In this document: positions 1-10,285 of the stretch, one piece after another
Numbering within the stretch: the stretch's first letter is position 1
How the letters are laid out: every line of letters begins with the position of its first letter
DNA from: CAVPTL01 sp963729195
GTDB lineage: Bacteria > Actinomycetota > Thermoleophilia > Gaiellales > JAICJC01
Direction: 5' to 3'
DNA: 64,000 bases
NCBI GenBank assembly: GCA_963729195.1
Contig: CAVSNF010000022.1
Coordinates: 310,001 to 374,000 of the forward strand
Notes under the pieces: model-generated
Database searches by the model: none
The model's input: only the letters and a program-made list of their open reading frames with translations
Told to the model about the DNA's origin: nothing
Program-made: the position numbers and the translations under genes

Positions 1-915
1 TCGAGCTGCGCGACCTGCCCGAGCACCTGGTCGTGCTGGGTGCCGGGCCGACGGGGTGTGAGTTCGCCGACTTCTTCTCCCGCTGCGGCTCGCGGGTGAC
101 GCTGATCTCGGCTCGCGACCAGCTTTTGCCCAACGACGATCCCGATCTGGCCGAGGTGCTGGAGGAGGTGTTCCTGCGCCGCGGCATGGACGTGGTCAAG
201 AACGGCCGGGCGGCCGCGATCGAGCACGAAGACGGACGACGAGGTGCGGCTGGTGCTGGAGGACGGCCGTGAGATCGACTGCTCCCACGTGCTCCTGTGC
301 ATCGGCATGCGCCCCAACACGCAGGGCCTCGGGCTCGAGTCCGCCGGCGTCGAGTTCGGCGAGCGGGGCACGCTGCCGGTGGACGACCACTGCCGCACCA
401 ACGTCTCCCACGTGTACGCCTGCGGCGACGTCACCGGCCAGATCATGCTGGCCAATACGGCGGCCATGCACGGCCGCACGGCCGCCATGGATGCTGCCGG
501 CCTCGGTCCCGACGCGGTCAGCTATACCGGCGTCGCCTGGTGTGTGTTCACTCGCCCCGAGATCGCCAAGGCGGGGCTGTCCGAGCGTCAGGCACGGATG
601 GACGACACGCCGGTGTCGGTCACCAAGCACCTGATCCGGGCCAACCCGCGGGCGGTGATGGAGTCTGAGACCGACGGGCTGATCAAGCTTCTGACCGATC
701 CCGAGACCGGCACGATCCTGGGCGGTGCGATGGTCGGATTTCGCGCCAGCGAGGTGATCACGGCGGTCGCACTGGCCGTCCACGCCGAGCTGTCGGTACT
801 GGCGTTGGCAGAGACCGCGGCGGTCAACCCGTCGATGTCGGAGAGCCTCCAGCGCTGCGCCGAGAAAGCCGCCGAAGGCATGCTCGGCTTCTCCCGCGTC
901 ACCCTAACCAGCTAG
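1..915 (+). CDS. FAD/NAD(P) disulfide-oxidoreductase family protein, 3' part, one frameshift
   Basis: Carboxy-terminal two thirds of a class I pyridine nucleotide-disulfide oxidoreductase. The gene enters from the left edge, so the FAD domain with its redox cysteine pair is not seen. Visible are the second Rossmann fold (GAGPTGCEFA, NAD(P) binding), the FAD-contact motif YACGDVTG and the dimerisation domain. Dihydrolipoyl dehydrogenases carry a catalytic HPTxxE here; this protein has NPSMSE, closer to soluble transhydrogenases (SthA type), so a transhydrogenase-like role is possible but unproven. A one-base loss near 225-240 separates the two readable parts. The TAG stop shares its last base with palindromic repeat copy 1, and the next gene converges on it. 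Confidence 0.8.
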
Positions 916-947
916 TGAATAAAAGGTGCCAGGCACCTTTTATTCAC
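915..947. repeat. Dispersed palindromic repeat, copy 1 (33 bases)
   Basis: Perfect inverted repeat: arm GTGAATAAAAGGTGCC (16 bases), one central A, then the exact reverse complement. It lies between two convergent genes; the TAG of the flavoprotein gene ends on its first base and the TAA of the metallo-hydrolase gene (940-942, minus) lies inside it. Compared with copies 2-5 the arm has AAAA in place of AAC, and both arms carry the change, so base pairing is preserved. A bidirectional terminator role is likely, although there is no following T-run. Confidence 0.9.
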
Positions 948-1705
948 AAGTCATATCTAGGCCGGGGCGGGCGACTTGGATGGGGCCGTTGTAGATGGTG
1001 GCGGCGACCTCGGCCATGGCCTCGTGGTCGTTCTCTTCGGGGACGTGCGTCAAGAGCAGCTGGCCGACGCCGGCACGGGCTGCTGCGGTCGCCGCCTCGC
1101 GAGCGTCCATGTGGCCGCGTTCCTTGGAATCGGTGGAGGCGTCCACGCAGCGCCGCCTCGCACAGGAACAGGTCGGCGCCGTGGGCGAACCGCGACAGCC
1201 GCTCGGTCGGTGCGGTGTCGGCCGAGTACACGATCGTCTTCTGCGGCCCGGCGATCTTGATCGAGTAGCAGGTGGTGTAGTGCAGGCAGGGCGCGAAGGT
1301 GAAGTGCAGCTCACCCAGGTGCAGGTCGCCGATGGGGTCGTACTCGCTGACGTCGAAGGCGGCATCGAAGGTCTCGGCCGAGCCGTCCCACACCGACGCC
1401 ACCGTATCCAGCACCCCCCGGCCCCCGGGAGGCAGATGCAGGCCGGCACGTGGCCGTCCCCGCCAGCTGCCGTACCGGATGGCGTAGTGCAGCGGCACCA
1501 GGTCGAACCAGTGATCGGCGTGCCAATGGCTGATCACCACGGCCGTCAGCGGGCCGGGGTCGTGTGCCCGCAGCTCCGAGGCGATCCCCGATCCGCAGTC
1601 GACCAGGATCGTCTGGGTGTCACTCTCGACCAAATATCCGGATGCCCCCTGGCCGGCGTTCGGCCACGCGGGGCTGCCTCCCAGGACGGTCAGCGAAAGC
1701 GTCAC
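940..1705 (-). CDS. MBL-fold metal-dependent hydrolase (RNase Z/arylsulfatase-like), one frameshift
   Basis: A roughly 250-residue metallo-beta-lactamase-fold hydrolase. The metal-binding signature HWHADH is at about residues 60-65, an upstream VDCGSG strand-turn and a later YSADTAP supply further ligands, and a histidine in LLLTHVPEEN near the C terminus completes the site. The fold resembles ribonuclease Z and related phosphodiesterases; the substrate cannot be told. The start is GTG, overlapping the fabI stop by one base (TAGTG), so translation is probably coupled to fabI. An extra base near 1150 breaks the frame between LFLCEAAL and the following ASTDSKERGHMDAREA. It ends Cys-Glu-TAA inside repeat copy 1. 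Confidence 0.8.
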
Positions 1706-2478
1706 TACATTCCCATCGCGTGGTAGCCGGAGTCCACGTACACCACCGTACCGGTGACCATCTTGGACAGCGGGCTGGTGAGGAACAGGGCGGTGGAGCC
1801 GACGTCGGCGGCCTCGATGTTCTGGCCCAGCGGCGAGCGCTGCTCGATGATCGACTCCATCTGGTCGAAGTCGGCGATGCCCTTGGCGGCCAGGGTGCGC
1901 ACCGGCCCGGCCGAGATCGCGTTGACCCGCACTCCGCGGGGGCCCAGCTCATACGCCAGGTAGCGCACGCTGGTCTCCAGGGCGGCCTTGGCCACGGCCA
2001 TGATGTTGTACCCGGGAAACACCCGCTCGCTGGCCATGTACGTCAGCGTCACCATCGCGCCGCCGTCGTTCATGAGCGGCTCGGCCGCCCGGGCCATGGC
2101 GATCATCGAGTACGCAGAAATGTCGAGTGCGGTCGCAAACGTCGCCCGCGAGGTCTCGATGAAGCGATTCTGGAACGCATCCGGCGGGGCGTAGGCGATC
2201 GAGTGCACCAGGATGTCGAGTCCTCCCAGCCCCTCGCCGACGGTGCTCATCGCCCGCTCGATGCTGGCGTCGTCGGACACATCGCAGTCCACCAGGACGG
2301 TGCTGCCGATGCCGTCCGCAAGCTTTCGCACAGAGCCCTCGAGCCGTTCACCCTGGTAGGTGAACGCGAGTGTTGCGCCCTGCTCGTGCAGCTTCTGGGC
2401 AATCGCCCACGCGATCGAGCGTTTGTTGGCAACTCCCGCGACCAGCGCGGTCTTTCCCTGAAGCAGGCCTTCGCTCAT
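1705..2478 (-). CDS. fabI: Enoyl-[acyl-carrier-protein] reductase (NADH), FabI
   Basis: Intact 257-residue short-chain dehydrogenase of the FabI type, which reduces trans-2-enoyl-ACP in the last step of each fatty acid elongation cycle. The N-terminal glycine-rich dinucleotide site reads GVANKRSIAWAIA, and the catalytic Tyr/Lys pair is in YNIMAVAKAALE (FabI spacing Y-x6-K). The C terminus VVYVDSGYHAMGM is typical of the family and the length is normal. ATG overlaps the stop of the upstream acyl-CoA synthetase gene (ATGA), and the metallo-hydrolase start overlaps its own TAG, giving a tightly coupled three-gene unit. FabI is the triclosan/isoniazid target class of enzyme. Confidence 0.95.
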   Translation of the reverse strand: MSEGLLQGKTALVAGVANKRSIAWAIAQKLHEQGATLAFTYQGERLEGSVRKLADGIGSTVLVDCDVSDDASIERAMSTVGEGLGGLDILVHSIAYAPPDAFQNRFIETSRATFATALDISAYSMIAMARAAEPLMNDGGAMVTLTYMASERVFPGYNIMAVAKAALETSVRYLAYELGPRGVRVNAISAGPVRTLAAKGIADFDQMESIIEQRSPLGQNIEAADVGSTALFLTSPLSKMVTGTVVYVDSGYHAMGM

Positions 2479-4435
2479 GACCGGGCCACGCTACCACCTT
2501 CGCTGATCTGATTGAGTGATTCAGGGTTTTCGAGTGCCGACAGGTCGCCCTGTTCGAGGCCGAGCGCGGCCGCTCGCACCGCCCGCCGCACGATCTTGGC
2601 CGAGCGTGTCTTGGGCAGCGCCGGCACGAACTCGATCCGGCTCGGCGCAAACGCTTTGCCCAGTACTGCCGCGACGTGGGCGCGTACCTCCGCTGCCAGC
2701 TCAGGGCTGGGCTCGAATCCGGCGGCCGGTACGCAATACACCCAGGCCACCTCACCCTTGACCGGGTCGGGCACGCCGATGGCACAGGCCTCGGTCACGC
2801 TGGGGTGATCCACCGCGGCGGACTCGAACTCGGCCGGCCCGATGCGCTTGCCGGCGATGTTGAGCGTGTCATCCGAGCGGCCGTGCAGGTACCAGTAGCC
2901 GTCCTCGTCCACCGACGCCCAGTCGCCGTGCACCCAGATTCCCGGCAGCCGCGACCAGTACGCCGCCAGGTAGCGCTCGGGATCGCCCCACACCCCGCGG
3001 GTCATGCTCGGCCAGGGGCGGCGGCAGACAAGCTCACCCACCTCGCCCGCCGGCAGGTGGTTGCCGTCGGCGTCGACCACGTCCATGGCCATCCCCAGGG
3101 ACGGTGCCCCCAGCGTGCACTCCTTCAACGGCATCACCGGCATCGGCGAGAGAAAGCATGCGCCCACCTCGGTGCCGCCGGAAAGGTTGATGATCGGCCG
3201 GCGGCCCTCTCCCACCACGTTGTGCAGCCACCGGTACGGCTCGGGATTCCAGGCCTCACCGGTGGACGCGAGAATCCGCAGCGACGAGCGGTCGTGGGCC
3301 AGCACCGGCCCGTCGCCGTGAGTCTTGAGCGCACGGATCAGCGTGGGGGAGACGCCCAGCACCGTGATCCGGTGGCGCTCCACCTGCTGCCACAGCCGCT
3401 CCGGGCCGGGATGGTCGGGTGCCCCCTCGCTGAGCACCAGGGTGGCGCCCGCGGCGCCGGTGCCGACCACCACCTTGGGGCCCATGATCCAGCCCATATC
3501 CGACACCCACATGAACCGGTCGTCGGCGTGAACGTCGGTCTGGAAGGCGCATTCCTCGGCGATCTTGACCAGGAACCCGGCGTGAACGTGCACCGCGCCC
3601 TTGGGTTTTCCGGTGGTGCCGGAGGTGTAGATCACCATCAGCGGCGTCTCCGGGTCGAGCTCCGGGGCGGCCAGCTGATCGCTTCGGTCGTGCACGAAGT
3701 CGTGCCACCAGTGGTCACGGCCTGGCGGTCATCGCTGGCGCCGTTTGCAGCCGGTCCCACACCACCACCGTGTGCACTGCCGGCGCGGCCTCAAGCGCGG
3801 CGTCGACCACCGACTTCATCGCCACCGGCCGGCCCTTGCGCGGCACCGCGTCGGCGGTGATCACCGCCACCGCACCGGCGTCAGCCAGCCGCGCGCCCAC
3901 CGCGTTGGCGGCAAAGCCGGAGAAGATCGGCACCACGATGGCGCCGATCTTGGCCACCGCATAGAAGGCGATCACGACCTGCGGGGACATCGGCAGGTAC
4001 AGGCCGACGGCGTCGCCGCGGCCGATACCGGCGTCGAGCAGACCGTTTGCCAGCCGGTTGACCTCGGCGCCCAACTCCGCGTAGGAGAGCGTGCGGACGT
4101 CTCCGTCCTCGCTCTCCCAGATCACCGCGGTGGTGTCGGCCCGGTCGCCCGCCGCGTGGCGGTCGACGCAGTTGTGGGTGAGGTTGATGGTGCCGCCGTC
4201 GAAACCAGGTCGCCCACTCCGGCCCGGCCGACTCGTCCACCACCTGGGAGTAGGGCTGGAAGAACTCGATTCCCAGGTGCTTGACCACCGCGTCCCAGAA
4301 CCAGCCGATGTCTGCGACCGACCGCCGATGCAGCTCACGCCAGTCACCGATCTCGTGCTCCCGCATGAACGCCGTTACCCGAGCGTGTTCGACGTCGGCG
4401 GGTGTCGGTTCCCAGATGTACTTCGAGGCGGACAA
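2475..4435 (-). CDS. AMP-forming acyl-CoA synthetase (acetyl-CoA synthetase-like), two frameshifts
   Basis: About 650 residues of the ANL adenylate-forming superfamily, which activates a carboxylic acid to an acyl adenylate and then the CoA thioester. The order is normal: N-terminal ACS cap (FMREHEIGDWRELHRRS), the AMP-binding core with P-loop YTSGTTGKPKG, the NLSGGTEVGACF adenine loop, GDWASVDEDGYWYLHGRSDD and a C-terminal lysine region KTRSAKIVRR. Overall pattern and length are those of acetyl/propionyl-type synthetases; substrate unproved. The frame breaks near 4200 (an extra T in tggtttcgac) and near 3715. TTG at 4433-4435 is the first in-frame start. The stop overlaps the fabI ATG, suggesting a lipid-related unit. 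Confidence 0.85.
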
Positions 4436-4462
4436 CGGCGGGCGGATGGTACCGCCCCGCTA

Positions 4463-4597
4463 CTACCGGTGCATGTCCAGGATGCGGCCGATGCGGCGCA
4501 TCCGATCCACGTCGCCTTCGATGTCGGCGATCAAGTAGCGCATCCACAGGCGTTCGGTGGCCTGCAGTCTGCGCGGCGGTGTGATGATGGCGGCCAT
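4463..4597 (-). CDS. Possible small protein (44 aa), unknown
   Basis: Short leftward reading frame in the gap between the synthetase and the glycerate kinase gene. It encodes a basic, probably helical peptide containing RLQATERLWMRYLIADIEG and ending RILDMHR. A second in-frame ATG at 4637-4639 would lengthen it by 14 residues. No convincing ribosome binding site precedes either start. The amphipathic composition is unlike a random antisense frame, but I do not recognise a family. Confidence 0.3.
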   Translation of the reverse strand: MAAIITPPRRLQATERLWMRYLIADIEGDVDRMRRIGRILDMHR

Positions 4598-4653
4598 GAG
4601 AACCGGATTCGCTGTCGACTGCCCGAATTCCTGCAACATGAAAGAGTTTGGGC

Positions 4654-5617
4654 ATGCACCTTCTGATTGCGCCGGACAAGCTGCGGGGCACCTACACGGC
4701 ATCACAGGCGGCGGAGGCGATCGACAGCGGCTGGCGAGCCGTTCGCAGCGGTGACAGCTCCCTGCTGATGCCGCTTGCCGACGGGGGCGAGGGCACCGCC
4801 GAAGCGCTGTGTGCTGCGGCTGCGGGCAGCATGGCGCACCGCCGACGTGCATGACGCCGCCGCGCGGCCCTGTTCGGCCAGGTTCGCGCTGATCGATTCC
4901 GGCACCGCTGCTCTGGACGTGGCCGAGGCCTGCGGCTCGCAGCGGGTGTCGGATCTTCCGCGGGATCCGCTGGGCGCCTCCTCCGCCGGTGCCGGTGAGC
5001 TGATCCGTGCTGCGCATCGACGCCGGGGCGACCACGGTGATCATCGGCGTCGGCGGCACCGCCACCAGTGACGGCGGCGCGGGTCTTCAGGCCGCCCTGG
5101 GCGACCTGCCCGCGCGACGTGAAGCTGGTGGCTGCGCTTGACGTCACCAATCCGCTGCTGGGACCCGACGGCGCGGCTGCCGTGTTTGGCCCGCAGAAGG
5201 GCGCCTCACCTGAGCAGGTGCTGGAGCTGGAGCGGCGGTTGGCGGCGCTCGAGCTGCCGACAGCCGAACTTCCCGGTGCCGGTGCCGGTGGCGGGATCGG
5301 CGCGATGCTGATGGCGATCGGCGCCGAGGCCGCTCTCGGGCGGTGATCTGGTGATGGACCGCGCTGGGTTCGATCAGGCGCTGGCACGGGCCGATCTGTG
5401 CATCACCGCGGAGGGCCGGATCGACCTGCAGACGCTCGGCGGCAAGGTGGTGGCCCGGGTGGCCGAGCGCTGCCTGGCGGCCGGCGTCGAGTGCATCGCG
5501 GTGGGTGGCGGAGTGGACGTCGCGGCCGCCGAGGCGCTGCGTCGGATCGGCTGCGCCACCCTGGAGCAGGGCGACCTTTCACTGGCTGGACACGAACTGG
5601 CGGCCGGGCGGGCGTAA
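4654..5617 (+). CDS. glxK: Glycerate 2-kinase, about four frameshifts
   Basis: Glycerate kinase of the GarK/GlxK family, which phosphorylates glycerate with ATP and feeds glyoxylate or serine-derived carbon into glycolysis. Pieces in order: N terminus MHLLIAPDKLRGTYTASQAA, LADGGEGTAEAL, a VGGTATSDGG-type glycine loop, KLVAALDVTNPLLGP, FGPQKGASPEQV, GAGGGIGAMLMAIGA, and ITAEGRIDLQTLGGK near the end. These are the family landmarks in the right order and total length (about 320 residues). Breaks lie near 4830, 5010, 5110 and 5345. ATG 4654 is preferred; an in-frame TTG lies six bases upstream. It precedes the pentose-phosphate operon by 55 bases. Confidence 0.75.
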
Positions 5618-5672
5618 GATCGTGCATCGAGGTGTAACGTCCGTCTGAGCCAACCGTCCTCCAGGAGCGCCT

Positions 5673-7652
5673 GTGTCTCGAGCCTTTGACGAAACCGACC
5701 AGCTGTGCATCAACACGGTGCGAACGCTCTCGCTCGATGCCGTCGAAAAGGCCAAGTCGGGCCACCCCGGATTGCCACTCGGGTGCGCGCCGCTGGCGCA
5801 CGTTCTGTGGTCTCGCCACCTTCGCTTCAACCCGGCCGATTCGCAGTGGCCCGGGCGTGATCGTTTCGTGCTCTCGGCCGGGCACGGCTGCATGCTGCTG
5901 TACTCGCTGCTGCACCTGACCGGATACGACCTGCCGCTGTCGGAGCTGGAGCAGTTTCGCCAGTGGGGAAGCCGCACGCCGGGACACCCCGAGTACCGCC
6001 ACACCGACGGGGTCGAGACCACCACCGGCCCGCTGGGGCAGGGTGCCGCCACCAGCGTCGGCATGGCCATCGCCGGCAAGCACCTGGCCGCACGCTACGG
6101 CGCCGCCGCCGGGTTCAGGGTGTTCGTGATCGTGTCTGACGGCGACCTGATGGAGGGCGTGTCGGGTGAGGCCTCGTCGATGGCCGGGCACCTCGGCCTC
6201 GACAACCTGGTGTTTCTCTACGACGACAATCATGTGTCGATCGACGGCGACACCGAGATCGCCTTCACCGAGGATCGGGTCAAGCGCTACGACGCGTTTG
6301 GATGGGAGACGTCGACCGTCTCGGACGGAAACGACCTGGACGAGCTGGACGCCGCCATCACCGCCGCCATCGCGGTCGAGGGTCGCCCGGCGTTCGTGGC
6401 CGTCAAGACGATCATCGGCTACGGCTCGCGCGACGCCGGCACCCATCGTGCCCACTCCGACGCCCGCGGCGCCGAGCAGCAGGCCGAGACCAAGCGCACG
6501 CTCGGATTCCCCGACGACAAGTTCTTCTACATCCCCGATGCGGCCGCCGAGCGATACCGCGAGATCGGAGCGCGGGGAGCCGGCCTCCAGACCGAGTGGG
6601 AAGCGGCCGTCGACAAGCTGCCCGACGCGGCCGAGCTTCGCCGCGTCTACGCCGACGAGATCCCCGCGCTGGAGCTGGCCGAGTTCCTGCCCGACGAGGG
6701 CCCCATCGCCACCCGCGCCGCATCCGGCAAGGTGCTGGCACAGCTGGCCGGCCAGGTGCCGCAGCTGATCGGTGGCTCGGCTGACCTGACCCCCTCGAAC
6801 AACACGCATCCGCCCGACTGGAGCGACTTTCAGCCGGCCACGCCGGAGGGCCGGTATCTGCGGTTTGGAGTGCGCGAGCACGGCATGACCGCGGCGCTCA
6901 ACGGGCTGGCGCTGTCGCACATGCGGCCCTACGGCGGCACCTTCTTCAACTTCATGGACTACGCCAAGCCGGCGGTGCGGTTGGCGGGGCTGATGGAGAT
7001 TCCGGCGGTGTTCGTGTACACCCACGACTCGATCGGGCTCGGGGAGGACGGTCCCACCCACCAGCCGATCGAGCAGCTGGCGACGTTGCGGGCAACTCCT
7101 CACATCACCGTGTTTCGCCCGGCTGACGCCAACGAGACGGCGGTCGGCTGGCGGATCGCATTGGAGCGCACCACACCCACGGCGTTGGTGTTGACCCGGC
7201 AGGGACTCCCGATTCTGGACGCCGGGGCGCTGCCGGTGGCCGACGCTGCCAAGGGCGGCTACGTGCTGGAGGGCGACGACGACCCCGAGGTGATTCTGAT
7301 CGCGACCGGCTCGGAGGTGCATCTGATCCAAGAAGCACGCGCGCTTTTGTCGCAGCGGGGCATCCGCAGCCGGGTTGTGTCGCTGCCCTCGTGGGAGCTC
7401 TTCGACGAGCAGACCCAGGAATATCGCGACAGCGTGATTCCGCCCGAGATCACCGCCCGGGTGACGGTCGAGGCGGCGTCCACAGTCGGGTGGGAACGCT
7501 TCGCCGGGCTCGACGGCGTGGTCATCGGACTCGACCGGTTTGGTGCTTCGGCACCGGGGGCAACGGTCATGGAGCAGCTTGGATTCACCGCTGACCGCGT
7601 CGCCGGTGCAGCAAAACAGTTGGTGGACGATCACCGGGAAGCGGCTGTGTAA
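5673..7652 (+). CDS. tkt: Transketolase
   Basis: Intact 659-residue transketolase, a thiamine diphosphate enzyme that moves two-carbon ketol units between sugar phosphates in the non-oxidative pentose phosphate pathway. Landmarks: the substrate histidine region KSGHPGLPLG, the TPP/metal-binding segment VSDGDLMEGVSGEA with a downstream N, the pyrimidine-domain glutamate in FGVREHGM and the DSIGLGEDGPTHQPIE loop. The start is GTG, preceded by CCAGGAGCGCCT (RBS AGGAG). A TAAGAT at 5615-5620, over the glycerate kinase stop, is a possible -10 box. It opens the operon tkt-tal-zwf-opcA, a standard actinobacterial arrangement. Confidence 0.97.
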   Translation: MSRAFDETDQLCINTVRTLSLDAVEKAKSGHPGLPLGCAPLAHVLWSRHLRFNPADSQWPGRDRFVLSAGHGCMLLYSLLHLTGYDLPLSELEQFRQWGSRTPGHPEYRHTDGVETTTGPLGQGAATSVGMAIAGKHLAARYGAAAGFRVFVIVSDGDLMEGVSGEASSMAGHLGLDNLVFLYDDNHVSIDGDTEIAFTEDRVKRYDAFGWETSTVSDGNDLDELDAAITAAIAVEGRPAFVAVKTIIGYGSRDAGTHRAHSDARGAEQQAETKRTLGFPDDKFFYIPDAAAERYREIGARGAGLQTEWEAAVDKLPDAAELRRVYADEIPALELAEFLPDEGPIATRAASGKVLAQLAGQVPQLIGGSADLTPSNNTHPPDWSDFQPATPEGRYLRFGVREHGMTAALNGLALSHMRPYGGTFFNFMDYAKPAVRLAGLMEIPAVFVYTHDSIGLGEDGPTHQPIEQLATLRATPHITVFRPADANETAVGWRIALERTTPTALVLTRQGLPILDAGALPVADAAKGGYVLEGDDDPEVILIATGSEVHLIQEARALLSQRGIRSRVVSLPSWELFDEQTQEYRDSVIPPEITARVTVEAASTVGWERFAGLDGVVIGLDRFGASAPGATVMEQLGFTADRVAGAAKQLVDDHREAAV

Positions 7653-7669
7653 CCAAGGGGGAGCGAACG

Positions 7670-8770
7670 ATGAGTGACAACCTCAAGAATCTGGCGGCGG
7701 CGGGCACCAGCCCGTGGCTGGACAACATTCGCCGCGGCTGGCTCGAGTCTGGCGAGTTTCGCAAGATGGTCGACGACGGCATCGTGGGGGTGACGTCCAA
7801 CCCCACCATCTTCCAGAAGGCGATCGCCGATTCGAGCGACTACGACGAGGCCATCCACGCCCTGCACGGGTCGGGGAAGTCGGCCGCCGACGTGTTCTTC
7901 CAGCTCGCGATCGAGGACGTGCGCGAGGCCGCCGACCAGATCCGCGACGTGTATGACGCCACCGGGCATCTGGACGGCTTCGTCTCGTTCGAGCTGCCCC
8001 CGGGGCTTGCCAACGACGCCGCCAAGTCGATCGCCGCGGCGCCCGAGTTCTGGGGCCGGATCGATCGCCCCAACATCTTCATCAAGATTCCCGGTACGGC
8101 CGAGGGCGTCCCCGCCATCGAGGAGTCGATCTTCGCCGGCATCAACGTCAACGTCACGCTGCTGTTCTCGCTGGCCGCCTACGACGCCATCCACGAGGCG
8201 TTCATCCGCGGGCTGGAGCGGCGGGTCGAGGCGGGGCTGCCGGTGGATGACGTGCACTCGGTGGCGAGCTTCTTCGTCAGCCGGGTCGACACCGCCGTCG
8301 ATGACCAGCTGCCCGAGGGCTCACCTCTGCGTGGCCGCGCAGCGGTTGCCAACGCCAAGCTGGCCTATCAGCACTTCGTGGCCACCATCGCCGGCGATCG
8401 CTGGCAGGCGCTGGCCGCCCACGGAGCTCGCACCCAGCGCCCGCTGTGGGCATCCACCGGGACCAAGAACCCGGCCTACTCGGATGTCCTCTACGTCGAC
8501 AGCCTGATCGGCCCCGACACCGTCAACACCATGCCCGAGGCGACCATCGCAGCCTTCGCAGATCACGGCACCGTGGCCCGCACGGTGGATGCCGATGTGG
8601 ACGGCGCCAAGGCCGAGATCGCGGCGATCGCGGCGGCCGGCGTCGACCTCGACGCGGTCACCAAGCAGCTCGAGCTGGATGGGGTGAAGTCGTTCTCGGC
8701 GTCGTTTGATTCCCTGCTCGGGACGATCCAGGAGCGGCTCGACCAGATTGGTTCTCGAGGGGCTGCGTGA
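7670..8770 (+). CDS. tal: Transaldolase
   Basis: Intact 366-residue transaldolase of the actinobacterial TalB-like type, transferring a three-carbon dihydroxyacetone unit through a Schiff base. GVTSNPTIFQKAI near residue 40 and NIFIKIPGTAEG near 140 (catalytic lysine in KIP) are diagnostic, and the C-terminal WASTGTKNPAYSD is also conserved. The ATG has a good RBS (GGGGGAGCGAACG) 17 bases after tkt ends. Its TGA overlaps the GTG start of zwf (GTGA), so the two are translationally coupled. Works with tkt and zwf to balance NADPH and ribose-5-phosphate. Confidence 0.97.
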   Translation: MSDNLKNLAAAGTSPWLDNIRRGWLESGEFRKMVDDGIVGVTSNPTIFQKAIADSSDYDEAIHALHGSGKSAADVFFQLAIEDVREAADQIRDVYDATGHLDGFVSFELPPGLANDAAKSIAAAPEFWGRIDRPNIFIKIPGTAEGVPAIEESIFAGINVNVTLLFSLAAYDAIHEAFIRGLERRVEAGLPVDDVHSVASFFVSRVDTAVDDQLPEGSPLRGRAAVANAKLAYQHFVATIAGDRWQALAAHGARTQRPLWASTGTKNPAYSDVLYVDSLIGPDTVNTMPEATIAAFADHGTVARTVDADVDGAKAEIAAIAAAGVDLDAVTKQLELDGVKSFSASFDSLLGTIQERLDQIGSRGAA

Positions 8771-10285
8771 GCCTCGCCGAGCGAGCGCTCGAGAATCCGC
8801 TGCGGGCCGGCCTGCGGGTCGGCGGCGCGACGGTGCCGGCCGCGTTTGTGATCTTCGGCGCCACCGGCGACCTGGCCCAGCGCAAGCTGCTGCCGGCGAT
8901 CTACAACCTCGGCCGCCGGGGATTGTTGCCGGCACGGTTTGCTCTGGTCGGCTACGCCCGCACCGAGATGACCGACGATCAGTACCGCAACTTCTGCCGG
9001 GCCGCGATCGAGAGTCACTCCCGTACTCCCATCGACGAGCATTACTGGCCGGCATTCGCGGCCATGTTGCGCTATCACACGGGGGGCTTTGACGACGATG
9101 CCGAGTTCCACGCGCTGGGCGAGACGCTGGAGCGGGTGGACGCCGAGCACGGCACCGAGGGCAACCGCGTCTACTACCTCTCGACCCCGGACAAGTTCTT
9201 CCCGGTGATCGTGCAGCGCATGGGAGCGGCCAAGCTCAATCGTCCGCCGGGGTTTGCCCGAGTGGTGATCGAGAAGCCGTTCGGCCACGACGTGGCCAGC
9301 GCCCGCGAACTCGCCGACGATCGTGCACAAGCCGTTCCGCGAGCACCAGATCTACCGGATCGACCACTACCTGGGCAAGGAGACCGTCCAGAACATCTTC
9401 GCGTTCCGGTTTGCCAACGCGATCTTCGAGCCGGTGTGGAACAACACCTACGTCGATCACGTGCAGATCACGGTGGCCGAGGCGATCGGCGTGGAGCACC
9501 GGGCGGCGTTCTACGAGGACACCGGAGTGGTGCGCGACATCGTCCAAAACCACCTGTTGCAGGTGCTTGCGCTGGTGGCGATGGAGCCCCCGTCGACCTT
9601 CGAGGCCGATCCAGTCCGCGACGAGAAGATCAAGCTGCTGCGGGCGGTCGCGCCGATGAGCTTCGAGAACGCGGTTCGCGGTCAGTACACAGCCGGCTTC
9701 GTCGCCGGCGGCGCGGTCGAGGCGTACACCTCGGAGCCGAACGTGCCGGCCGACTCCACCACCTCCACCTACGTTGCCGCCAAGCTTCAGATCCAGAACT
9801 GGCGGTGGGCCGGGACTCCCTTTTACATCCGGGCGGGCAAGCGCCTGGCCAAGCGGGTGACCGAGATCGCAGTCCAGTTCCGGCGCCCGCCGCACCTGCC
9901 GTTCACCCCCTACGCGGTGGAGCATCTGGAGGCCAACTCGCTGGTGCTGCGGATTCAGCCCGATGAGGGCATCTCGCTGAGGTTCGGGGCCAAGGCGCCG
10001 GCTTCGACCCTCTCGATCCGCACCGTGAACATGGACTTCCTGTACGGGTCGGCGTTCATGTCGGAGGTTCCCGAGGCGTACGAGACGCTGATTCTCGACG
10101 CCGTCCGCGGCGACGGCACCCTGTTCACCCGCCAGGACGGGGTGGAGCGTTCGTGGGAGATCTGCGACCCGTTGCTCGAGCAGTGGCAGGCCGGTCAGCC
10201 GCAGCTGTATCCGGCCGGCTCCTGGGGGCCGCCGGGCGCGGATGACCTGCTCGCCCGCGACGGTCGCCGCTGGCGCCGGCCATGA
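8767..10285 (+). CDS. zwf: Glucose-6-phosphate 1-dehydrogenase, one frameshift
   Basis: Glucose-6-phosphate dehydrogenase, first enzyme of the oxidative pentose phosphate pathway and a main source of NADPH. The Rossmann motif FGATGDLAQRKL is at about residue 35, and the active-site signature RIDHYLGKETVQN follows. Other conserved blocks are VVIEKPFGHD and FYIRAGKRLAKR. Length is about 505 residues, normal for the family. A lost base near 9312-9322 splits the gene between LADD and HKPFREHQIYRIDH. GTG start overlaps the tal stop; the opcA ATG overlaps the zwf TGA (10282-10285). Confidence 0.95.

Noticed and set aside
5403..7634. A 743-codon open frame antisense to transketolase
   Set aside because: Typical shadow of a GC-rich gene; the protein is low-complexity and matches nothing, whereas the sense frame is a complete transketolase.
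9300..9330. Programmed ribosomal frameshifting in zwf and others
   Set aside because: No slippery heptamer or downstream structure recurs; breaks are scattered through dozens of unrelated genes and go both ways, so sequence error is the simpler reading.
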